Below, one piece after another: positions 1 to 6,273 of a stretch of 6,328 nucleotides of DNA. Made by a program: the position numbers and the translations under genes. This DNA is from an uncultured Bacilli bacterium. Lineage in GTDB: Bacteria; Bacillota_I; Bacilli_A; RF39; UBA660. The notes beneath the pieces were generated by a model. That model saw only the letters and a program-made list of their open reading frames with translations. It was not told where the DNA came from and did no database searches. Every line of letters begins with the position of its first letter. Within the stretch, counting starts at the first letter, position 1. Location: the NCBI GenBank assembly GCA_949840855.1, contig CATKYP010000052.1, positions 1 through 6,328 on the forward strand. Reading direction: 5' to 3'.

Positions 1-1
1 A

Positions 2-748
2 TTTAAGGACTATGAATTATTATATATGGATACTATGATGAATGATTATAAATTTATGATTAAACAGAATAATAAAGATTTTTACAATCTGTTTAATTAT
101 ATAATAAATACAAATTCATACTATAATTATAGAAATAGTGGAATAACTTCACTTAATGCTTCTATATTAGAAGGAGCAACTCTTGAAAAAATATATATTG
201 TTGTATTAATTGCCATATTTTTACCTATAATAATAGTTATAATATTGTATTTTCATTTTAAACATAAAAGACGTATAAAGAGAGTAACAAAAATAGATAG
301 GCATAAATATACTGATATGCTTACTTCTCTAAAAAATAGAAATTATTTAAATGCTAAAATGCCAGAATGGGAAGAGTGTAAAGTGCATCCTCAATCTATT
401 GTAATGGTAGATTTAAATAGTGTTAAATATGTAAATGATAATTTTGGACATGAGGCTGGAGATAATTTGATTATTAAAGCGGCTTCTATTCTTGTTAACA
501 CACAGCTAGAGAATAGTGAGATAATTAGAACAGATGGAAATGAGTTTTTGATATATCTTGTTGGATATAGCAAGGAGCAAATAGAAACATATAGCAAGAA
601 GTTATTTAAAGAATTAAAGGGATTACCTCATGACTTTGGAGCAGGGGTAGGATATAGTATTATTGAAGATGATATAAAAACACTTGATGATGCAATAAAT
701 GAAGCAACTCTTGATATGATTACTTCAAAAGAAGAATTAAAAAAGTAG
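2..748 (+). CDS. Membrane-anchored GGDEF-domain protein with degenerate active site (5' partial)
   Basis: The frame is open to the left edge, so the gene probably starts upstream; the first in-frame ATG is at 26. Numbering from that Met, residues 1-50 look like the end of an extracytoplasmic sensor. The pattern with KQNN, LFNYII and SYYNY resembles the C-terminus of solute-binding-protein-like domains. Residues about 55-77 are one hydrophobic membrane helix followed by a basic KHKRRIKR stop-transfer segment. Residues 95-240 are a GGDEF domain: DMLTSLKNR (97-105), VDLN (128-131), KYVND (134-138) and GHEAGD (141-146). The signature is DGNEF (170-174), preceded by RT, instead of GGDEF. The family makes cyclic di-GMP from two GTP. 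Replacement of the first Gly by Asp and of the catalytic Asp/Glu by Asn suggests weak or no cyclase activity, so a nucleotide-sensing role is possible. Its stop overlaps the ribosome site of the next gene, suggesting one operon. Confidence 0.82.
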   Translation, partial: FKDYELLYMDTMMNDYKFMIKQNNKDFYNLFNYIINTNSYYNYRNSGITSLNASILEGATLEKIYIVVLIAIFLPIIIVIILYFHFKHKRRIKRVTKIDRHKYTDMLTSLKNRNYLNAKMPEWEECKVHPQSIVMVDLNSVKYVNDNFGHEAGDNLIIKAASILVNTQLENSEIIRTDGNEFLIYLVGYSKEQIETYSKKLFKELKGLPHDFGAGVGYSIIEDDIKTLDDAINEATLDMITSKEELKK

Positions 749-759
749 AGGTGTGTTAA

Positions 760-1572
760 ATGGAGCAAGTTCGGGATTTTCTAAAGAAGGCTATAAGTGT
801 AATTAGTAAACCTTATATGAGAATACTTCCTGGTCAACTTGCTTTTTTTTGTATAATGTCACTTATTCCTTTGGTGGCTTTAATTGGATCTTTAGCTGAT
901 TATTTTTCTCTTTCACTTGAATCTGTTAAAGAAATAACAGCTTTTTTACCTATTGACGTATTTAATTTAGTAACATCAAATGTTTATGGCGAAGGACTTA
1001 ATTTTAATATTATAATATTTTTTGTGTCAGCTTTTCTGCTGGCCTCTAATGGAACTCATTCGGTTATAATAACTGCAAATGAAATATATAATTGTCATAA
1101 TGATAATTTAATAGAGAGAAGAATTAAGGCTATTACAATGACTTTTGTGTTAGTTGGAATTTTTTTCTTTCTTCTTGCTTTTGCAGTTTTTGGAGACTTA
1201 TTTTTTGTATTATTAGAGGAATATGCTCCTAATAAAATAGCTGTGCAATTTCTTCATAAGTGTTTTAGTTTTTTAAAAATGCCATTGTCAGTAGTATTAA
1301 TATATTTTAATGTACGTAGTTTATATAAAATGTTGCCTAATAGAGAAGTATCAAAAAAGTCTACTACTTATTCAGCATTTTTTACAACTATTGTGTGGCT
1401 TATTGGTACAGAAATATATTCTATTTACTTTAGATTCTTTTCAAATTATAATTTGTTTTATGGAAGTATTTCTAATTTAATTATGTTGATGGTTTGGGTA
1501 TATTTTCTTGCATATGTATTTGTCTTAGGTATGGCTCTTAGTGCAACTTATAACATTGAGTGTAAAGAGTAA
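760..1572 (+). CDS. YihY/virulence factor BrkB family inner-membrane protein
   Basis: This is a 270-residue polytopic membrane protein of the YihY/BrkB family, once wrongly called ribonuclease BN. About six hydrophobic segments are visible near residues 27-47, 83-103, 125-150, 170-190, 204-224 and 235-262. Family hallmarks are the first-helix pattern GQLAFFCIMSLIPL (25-38, usually AxAYYxLLSxxPL) and the last-helix pattern YGSISNLIMLMVWVYF (234-249), ending in a small-residue stretch GMALSA. Length is typical for the family. The molecular function is not established; family members have been proposed to be transporters or to affect envelope physiology. The ATG at 760 has AGAGG at 747-751, which overlaps the stop of the GGDEF gene, so the two are probably co-transcribed and translationally close. 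A hairpin follows the stop, so this is likely the last gene of its operon. Nothing looks damaged. Confidence 0.88.
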   Translation: MEQVRDFLKKAISVISKPYMRILPGQLAFFCIMSLIPLVALIGSLADYFSLSLESVKEITAFLPIDVFNLVTSNVYGEGLNFNIIIFFVSAFLLASNGTHSVIITANEIYNCHNDNLIERRIKAITMTFVLVGIFFFLLAFAVFGDLFFVLLEEYAPNKIAVQFLHKCFSFLKMPLSVVLIYFNVRSLYKMLPNREVSKKSTTYSAFFTTIVWLIGTEIYSIYFRFFSNYNLFYGSISNLIMLMVWVYFLAYVFVLGMALSATYNIECKE

Positions 1573-1588
1573 AATTACTATTATATAG

Positions 1589-1628
1589 AACTATATATTT
1601 AATCAGATTGTATATAGTTTTTATTTTT
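1589..1628 (+). terminator. Probable intrinsic terminator after the yihY-like gene
   Basis: A perfect 9-bp inverted repeat AACTATATA (1589-1597) and TATATAGTT (1611-1619) encloses a 13-nt loop and is followed by a T-rich tract (1620-1628). The stem is almost all A-U, so it is weak on its own. Its position 17 bp after the stop, just before a strong promoter, supports termination of the GGDEF-yihY transcript. Confidence 0.55.
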
Positions 1629-1648
1629 GTAAAGTATATGTTCTTAAC

Positions 1649-1677
1649 TTGACTTAATTTTTGAAAGACTATATAAT
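1649..1677 (+). promoter_or_regulatory. Sigma-A type promoter for the ATPase-gpmI pair
   Basis: TTGACT (1649-1654) and a perfect TATAAT (1672-1677) are separated by exactly 17 bp, close to the housekeeping consensus. Transcription would start near 1684, leaving a short leader of about 25 nt with GGAGG at 1696-1700 before the ATG at 1710. No operator-like repeat is evident. Confidence 0.75.
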
Positions 1678-1709
1678 TAATTATGAAATATGGTTGGAGG
1701 TAACAATTT

Positions 1710-2987
1710 ATGGAACGAAAGATAATGGCGTTTTTAAATAAATGGAAAACAGATATTGTTAGAAAACCACTATTAATATATGGCCCTAAACAAGTTGGTA
1801 AAACTTATATTGCTGTTAAATTTGGTGAAAAAGAGTATAAAAATACAGTTTATTTTAATACTAACAATAATGAAACTTTATTAGAGCTTTTTAAGAGGGA
1901 AAAATCTCCTGAAAGAATAATAATGAATTTGGGACTTAATTCTGGACAGACAATTTTAGAAGAAGATACATTAGTAATATTAGATAATGTAGATGATAAT
2001 GAAATAATAAAAGGAGTAAAATTATTTGGAAGTAGTCATAGCAAATATCATATTATATTGATTACTTCGAGGAGAGAAAATTTAAATGTTTTTAAGGGTG
2101 AGGAATTGCAATTTATTGGTATGACGGGGCTTGATTTTGAAGAATATCTTTTAGCAAGAGGAGAAAATGATTTGGCTAGACTTATTAGAGAATCATTTGA
2201 AAAAAGAAAAACTTGTCCTTTTCATAAAATGGCTCTTGATCTATTTTTAGAATATATAACTACGGGATCACTTCCTGAAGTTATTGAAGCTAATATAAAG
2301 GGATTAGGAGAAATATATATTGATGCTATAAAACAGAAAATATTAGATACTTATAAAAAGGAAATAGCAGATAATGAAAATTTAATAGATATTGAGAGAG
2401 GAATATCAGTAATTAATTCTATTCCTTATCAATTAAAGAAAGATAATAAAAAGTTTCAATATGGTCTATTAGGTTTTGGAAGGCGTGCTAAGGAGTATAC
2501 CACGTCAATTGAGAAGTTAGTAAATAATCAACTTGTATACAGAAGTCATAAAATAAAAGAGGTTAAGTCTCCACTTAGTAGTTGTCGTGAAAAGGATAGT
2601 TTTAAATTATATATGAATGATGAGGGGCTACTTTATTCAATGCTACACTTAACTAAAAGAGATTTATTAACAAATGAAAAAATTAAAGCTACACTTTATG
2701 AAAATCATATAGCAAAAACTCTTTCTGAGGCAGGATATCCTCTTTATTATTATCAATCAGAGGGAAAGGCAGAAGTTAACTTTGTAATGCAAAATAGAAT
2801 GGGAAAAATTATTCCTATAGAGATAGTTACAATTTCTAATTCTAAGGCGAAATCTTTATCTGTATTTATGAAGAAATTTACTTGCCTTGAGGCATATAGA
2901 ATTACAGAAAATAATTTTTCGACAAAAAAAGAGATTAGATATTTACCAATTTATGCAACTTTTTGTTTAAATGATAAGAGATATTAA
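1710..2987 (+). CDS. AAA-type ATPase with DUF4143-like C-terminal domain, degenerate nuclease core
   Basis: This 425-residue protein has the layout of the widespread ATP-binding AAA_14/DUF4143 family. The N-terminal P-loop domain carries Walker A GPKQVGKT (25-32) and a Walker B strand LVILD (88-92), followed by a sensor-like strand HIILITSR (114-121). Family members usually have Asp-Glu at Walker B; here it is Asp92-Asn93. The stretch YITTGSLPEVIEA (182-194) matches the family's conserved GGxPE region. The C-terminal part resembles the family's PD-(D/E)XK nuclease-like fold, but the usual EIDFV reads EVNFV (355-359) and the usual IPIEVK reads IPIEIV (368-373). The Asp and Lys of the core are therefore absent. 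Biological roles in this family are mostly unknown. The ATG at 1710 has GGAGG nine bases upstream and its own promoter. The stop overlaps the ribosome site of gpmI, so both are probably co-transcribed. Confidence 0.85.
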   Translation: MERKIMAFLNKWKTDIVRKPLLIYGPKQVGKTYIAVKFGEKEYKNTVYFNTNNNETLLELFKREKSPERIIMNLGLNSGQTILEEDTLVILDNVDDNEIIKGVKLFGSSHSKYHIILITSRRENLNVFKGEELQFIGMTGLDFEEYLLARGENDLARLIRESFEKRKTCPFHKMALDLFLEYITTGSLPEVIEANIKGLGEIYIDAIKQKILDTYKKEIADNENLIDIERGISVINSIPYQLKKDNKKFQYGLLGFGRRAKEYTTSIEKLVNNQLVYRSHKIKEVKSPLSSCREKDSFKLYMNDEGLLYSMLHLTKRDLLTNEKIKATLYENHIAKTLSEAGYPLYYYQSEGKAEVNFVMQNRMGKIIPIEIVTISNSKAKSLSVFMKKFTCLEAYRITENNFSTKKEIRYLPIYATFCLNDKRY

Positions 2988-3001
2988 GGAGAAAATAAAT
3001 T

Positions 3002-4510
3002 ATGAATAAACCTATAATATTAACAATACTTGATGGTTATGGATTGAGAAAAGAAGATTATGGAAATGCAGTTAATTTAGCAAATAATAGCACTTTTAAT
3101 ATGTTATGGGAGAAGTTTCCTCATAGTAAATTAGTAGCATCAGGAAAAAAGGTAGGTTTACCAGAAGGACAAATGGGAAACAGTGAAGTAGGACATATGA
3201 ATATAGGTGCTGGAAGGATAGTTTATCAACCTTTAGAACTTATAAATAAGAGTATTGAAGATAATACTTTTTTTGAGAATAAAGAATTATTAAAAGTCAT
3301 AAATCACACTAAAGAAAACAAGTCTAGATTACATATTATGGGTCTTATTAGTGATGGAGGAGTTCATTCACATATAAATCATTTGTTGGCACTTTTAGAA
3401 ATGTGTAAATTAAATAATGTAGAAAAGTTATATTTACATCTTTTTACGGATGGGCGTGATGTTTCTCCTACTAGTGCTTATTCTTATATTAGTAAAATAG
3501 AAGAAAAGCTAACTGAACTTAAATTAGGTGAAATAGCAACTATAAGTGGTAGATATTATGCTATGGATAGGGATAATAATTATGATAGGTTGAAGAAAAG
3601 TTATGATGCAATAGTTAATGGTATTGGATTTACTGATATTTCTATTGAGAAATATATAAATGATAGTTATAACAGAAATGTAACAGATGAGTTTATAATG
3701 CCAGCAGTCTTTAATCAGGAAGGACATATTTTAGAAAATGATGGAGTAATTGCTTTTAATTACAGAAAGGATAGGCTTAGAGAATTGCTAACTGCTATTA
3801 CTAATAAAAACTTTAATGATATGGAAGTTATTAAATTTAATAATCTTAAAGTTGTTACTATGATGCCAGTTGTCGAATCAGTTAAAGCACCATATGCTTT
3901 TTCTGATCCTATTCTTATAAATACTTTGGGAGAGTATGTGTGTAAAAATAATTTACGTCAATTAAGAATTGCTGAAACTGAAAAGTATGCTCATGTTACT
4001 TTTTTCTTTGATGGAGGAAAAGAGGTAGACTATGAAAATGAAAGTAAAATATTGATTCCATCTCCAAAGGTTGCTACATATGATTTAAAGCCAGATATGA
4101 GTGCGAATGAGGTAACTGATTTGTTATTAAAGGAAATGGAAAAATACGATTTGATAGTATTAAATTATGCAAATGGTGATATGTTGGGACATACAGGAGT
4201 TTTAGATGCAGCTATTTGGGCTATTGAAACAGTTGATAGTTGCCTTGAAAAAATATATAAAAAAGTATCTGAGTTAGATGGAGTTATGATTATAACAGCA
4301 GATCATGGTAATTGTGAGGAAATGTTAGATATAAATGGTAATATTGTAACAAGTCATACAACTAGTCCTGTTCCCTTTATTGTAACTAAGGATAATATTA
4401 AGCTTCGTGATGGAATACTTGCTGATATAGCTCCTACTATTTTAGATCTATTAAAAATAAATAAGCCTATTGAAATGACTGGGGAAAGTTTAATTATAGA
4501 GCAAAGTTAA
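3002..4510 (+). CDS. gpmI: 2,3-bisphosphoglycerate-independent phosphoglycerate mutase
   Basis: This cytoplasmic Mn-dependent enzyme of glycolysis and gluconeogenesis interconverts 3- and 2-phosphoglycerate. It is full length (502 residues) and all metal and catalytic positions are visible: Asp11 in LDGYG, Ser61 in GNSEVGH (the phosphorylated serine), Asp393 and His397 in NGDMLGHTG, Asp434-His435 in TADHGN, and His452 in TSHTT. Substrate-binding motifs are SDGGVHSH (117-124), GRDVSP (151-156), SGRYYAMDRD (182-191), NYRKDR (253-258) and ETEKYAHVTFFFDGG (325-339). Small departures from the usual family sequence are FNYRKDR for FNFRPDR and FFDGG for FFNGG, neither at a metal ligand. The ATG at 3002 has AAGGAG at 2986-2991, overlapping the ATPase stop. 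Glycolytic mutases usually lie with gapA, pgk, tpiA and eno; none of these is within the window, and the immediate upstream neighbour here is an ATPase. Confidence 0.97.
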   Translation: MNKPIILTILDGYGLRKEDYGNAVNLANNSTFNMLWEKFPHSKLVASGKKVGLPEGQMGNSEVGHMNIGAGRIVYQPLELINKSIEDNTFFENKELLKVINHTKENKSRLHIMGLISDGGVHSHINHLLALLEMCKLNNVEKLYLHLFTDGRDVSPTSAYSYISKIEEKLTELKLGEIATISGRYYAMDRDNNYDRLKKSYDAIVNGIGFTDISIEKYINDSYNRNVTDEFIMPAVFNQEGHILENDGVIAFNYRKDRLRELLTAITNKNFNDMEVIKFNNLKVVTMMPVVESVKAPYAFSDPILINTLGEYVCKNNLRQLRIAETEKYAHVTFFFDGGKEVDYENESKILIPSPKVATYDLKPDMSANEVTDLLLKEMEKYDLIVLNYANGDMLGHTGVLDAAIWAIETVDSCLEKIYKKVSELDGVMIITADHGNCEEMLDINGNIVTSHTTSPVPFIVTKDNIKLRDGILADIAPTILDLLKINKPIEMTGESLIIEQS

Positions 4511-4563
4511 TATTTTATTTGTGTTAATTGATAAATATTATCATATAATTACTTTGGGACTGT

Positions 4564-4592
4564 TTGACAAAATGTTAATTTTATGTTATAAT
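4564..4592 (+). promoter_or_regulatory. Consensus sigma-A promoter of the OLE-type RNA
   Basis: TTGACA (4564-4569) and TATAAT (4587-4592) both match the consensus perfectly, with a 17-bp spacer and an extended -10 TG at 4584-4585. Transcription should start near 4599, which is where the dense RNA-like sequence begins. This is the best promoter in the window. It implies strong expression of the RNA and probably of oapA downstream. Confidence 0.85.
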
Positions 4593-4598
4593 CTGTCC

Positions 4599-5180
4599 TA
4601 GTTAGTGGCACATTATTCTAGTCAGTAGCTTTATTATGAGGATGGGGATAAACTACCATTAAAGAGCATATCTGTGAAACCTTTGGTGTTTGCTTTGGAT
4701 GCCCAATCTGGGGTGAATGCTGAAGATGAGAGTTATGGGCATGATATAATGGCATATATCAGATGACCCATTATTCGTGGAGACCTATTTATGTGATAAG
4801 CCTATACGAGTTAATTCTGATGGACTTGTTACGAAATGGGATTAAACCTACTTTGTGGCGAAAGTTATGAGTAGTGTAGCTTGTCTTGAGTGAGAGCTTT
4901 GGGATTAGTACAAAAATTATATTATAAATGGCCATTTTTAATATAATTTACTATGAAATTACTCTTGCAAAAAAGAATTAATAATAAAGTCCTGTTGAGG
5001 AAATCTCCTAGAGTGTACTCTAATATGGGATTGCAGTGGGTACTAAGTGGTAATCAAGTCGTATAGATTCTATACTGTTTTCTTTAAAGGGGAACCGCAA
5101 GACTGGTAACGGTCTGTAGAAAATGGGGAAATCCTACTTGACCTAAGACTCAAAGTTAACCATATAAGAAGCCATTAATT
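4599..5180 (+). ncRNA. ole: OLE RNA (large structured noncoding RNA)
   Basis: These roughly 580 bases between gpmI and a small membrane-protein gene have no usable reading frame. They are less AT-rich than the surrounding genes and start just after a perfect promoter. Several helices can be read directly: ATGGG/CCCAT (4735-4739 with 4767-4771) enclosing TGATATA/TATATCA (4742-4748 with 4755-4761); TAGAG/CTCTA (5009-5013 with 5018-5022); GTATAG/CTATAC (5061-5066 with 5070-5075); AGACT/GGTCT (5100-5104 with 5111-5115). An AU-rich hairpin lies at 4914-4949. Known OLE RNAs are about 600 nt, occur in extremophilic and anaerobic Firmicutes, and are normally encoded beside oapA, whose product brings the RNA to the cell membrane. 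The complex also uses OapB and OapC and affects tolerance to cold, alcohols and magnesium in Alkalihalobacillus halodurans. The assignment rests on length, context, lineage and the OapA-like neighbour; ROOL, another large RNA of similar size, is the main alternative. Both ends are approximate. Confidence 0.83.
4914..4949 (+). repeat. AU-rich hairpin (inverted repeat) inside the OLE-type RNA
   Basis: An 11-bp perfect inverted repeat, AAATTATATTA (4914-4924) and TAATATAATTT (4939-4949), continues after one T-T mismatch into four more pairs closed by a GGCC loop (4930-4933). It would form a long hairpin in the RNA. Its base composition is much richer in A and T than the flanking RNA sequence, so it probably fills a length-variable peripheral position of the RNA. 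Confidence 0.65.
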
Positions 5181-5207
5181 TTTTTATTTTAAGAGGTATG
5201 AATAGAA

Positions 5208-5801
5208 ATGAAATTAAAACGCGAAAACGTCTTTAAAAATTTATTAGTTCAAACAAGAAAAAAAGAAAAAAAGGGTAAAGAAACGGTTAATGTTAAATGG
5301 ATTTTTAGTATAGCAATTATATCATTTTTGATATCACTTTTTATGTCTTTATTTAGTGAAGTTATGTTAAATAATGTTAATTTATTGGTGTCTATTATAA
5401 TTACACTGATATTTATTTTACTTGGTATAGTTTTTGATATAGTAGGGGTTAGTGTTACATCAAGTGATGAGAAAGTATTTCATTCAATGAATTCTAGAAA
5501 AGTAAAGGGTGCAAATATTGCTGTAAAGTTTAAAAAGAATGCTGATAAAGTATCATCATTTTGCTGTGATGTTATAGGAGATATTTGTGGTGTTATATCA
5601 GGTTCTAGTGGTGTTGTTATAGCAACTACCTTAATTAGTGTTACTAATGTTAATCCATTAGTAATTACACTTTTAACAACTGCTGTAATTGCTTCTCTTA
5701 CAATAACGGGAAAAGCGATTGGTAAGAGTTTTGCTATTAATAAAAGTAATATTATCCTATATGAATTTGCTAAAATAATATCTGTATTTTATAGAAAGTA
5801 A
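5208..5801 (+). CDS. oapA: OLE-associated membrane protein OapA
   Basis: This is a 197-residue membrane protein with a very basic N-terminus (KLKR, TRKKEKKGK within residues 2-24) and about four hydrophobic helices near residues 31-53, 57-82, 119-144 and 149-167. OapA binds OLE RNA and anchors it at the cytoplasmic membrane as part of the OLE ribonucleoprotein. Support here is the position immediately downstream of an OLE-like RNA, the size and four-helix topology, the DVIGD motif (121-125; DxxxD is a noted feature of OapA) and the polar stretch SDEKVFHSMNSRKVKGA (86-102) between helix pairs. The basic N-terminus and this loop are plausible RNA contacts, which is inference. The ATG at 5208 is chosen with AGAGG at 5192-5196; an earlier ATG at 5198 is only one base from that site, is out of frame and stops after 12 codons. 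Expression is probably tied to the promoter at 4564. A kinase-like gene follows after 16 bp. Confidence 0.85.
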   Translation: MKLKRENVFKNLLVQTRKKEKKGKETVNVKWIFSIAIISFLISLFMSLFSEVMLNNVNLLVSIIITLIFILLGIVFDIVGVSVTSSDEKVFHSMNSRKVKGANIAVKFKKNADKVSSFCCDVIGDICGVISGSSGVVIATTLISVTNVNPLVITLLTTAVIASLTITGKAIGKSFAINKSNIILYEFAKIISVFYRK

Positions 5802-5817
5802 TATAGGGAGTAAAGTT

Positions 5818-6273
5818 GTGAAAAAATATTACACATTAAGTGGAAAGATAATTAAATATAGTTTCTTGGATACTATAAGGGGTAAGACCAAACTATTAGG
5901 TATTGGTGATGAAGCAAGAGTATACCAAGAAGAAAGTAGAGTAATAAAATTTTATCATCCTAAAGAAATAAAAGATAGACTTGATTTAAATACTGCTATT
6001 AAATTAAGAAAAATACAAACAAATAGGTTTATTTTTCCAGGTAATGATGATGATTCTTTATTGCTTGATAAAGATGGTAATCTTGTTGCGTATAAAGCTA
6101 GGTATATAAAAAATCTTGGCTTGAAGTATTTGCTAGAACAAGATATTAATTTTTTTTAAGAAGAAGCAAAAGCATTAAAAGATGATATAAAAGTTTTATC
6201 TAAATATAATGTTAGTGCAGATGATTTTCATACAGGTAATTTTAGTTTTAATAAAGGGAGCTATTTTACTTAA
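5818..6273 (+). pseudogene. Protein-kinase-like gene, interrupted by an in-frame stop
   Basis: The GTG start at 5818 has GGGAG at 5806-5810. The intact frame ends at 6159 after 113 residues, covering only a kinase-like N-lobe: a glycine-rich loop LGIGDEARVY (27-36), a candidate ATP-binding lysine in VIKFY (Lys44), and a hinge-like part with LLLDKDGNLVAYKARYI (81-97). Beyond the TAA at 6157-6159 the same frame remains protein-like (EEAKALKDDIKVLSKYNV) and reaches DDFHTGNF, which matches the DxHxGN catalytic loop of kinase and phosphotransferase folds. It stops again at 6271-6273. Because the frame is unchanged across the first stop, a substitution fits better than an indel. After about 6256 the protein-like frame moves by one base (LLKLAERAPKGIRHVYDPDH), and YDPDH could be a DFG-like segment. 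Substrate and role are unknown. The gene is probably on the oapA transcript. Either it is a real pseudogene or the sequence here contains errors. Confidence 0.6.

Noticed and set aside
391..597. 68-codon open frame on the - strand
   Set aside because: It lies wholly inside the GGDEF domain coding sequence, has no ribosome site and its translation resembles no family; it is a shadow of the + strand gene.
3524..3727. 67-codon open frame on the - strand
   Set aside because: It lies inside gpmI opposite a well conserved region; the isoleucine-rich translation simply reflects AT-rich complementary sequence.
4529..4543. Hairpin TGATAA/TTATCA after gpmI as a terminator
   Set aside because: The 6-bp stem is nearly all A-U and no T-run follows, so termination there is not supported, although gpmI probably does end somewhere before 4564.
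4599..5180. Riboswitch, CRISPR array or tRNA cluster as explanation of the gap
   Set aside because: There are no regular direct repeats, no tRNA cloverleaf with a T-arm GTTCRA motif, and the region is much longer than usual riboswitches.
4599..5180. ROOL RNA instead of OLE RNA
   Set aside because: The length would fit, but ROOL is typically found in phage or tRNA-rich contexts, none of which is seen, while an OapA-like gene directly downstream is specific for OLE.
5198..5236. Short frame starting at the ATG at 5198, upstream of oapA
   Set aside because: It has 12 codons, its start is one base from the AGAGG site and it overlaps the oapA start out of frame; a leader peptide is not credible.
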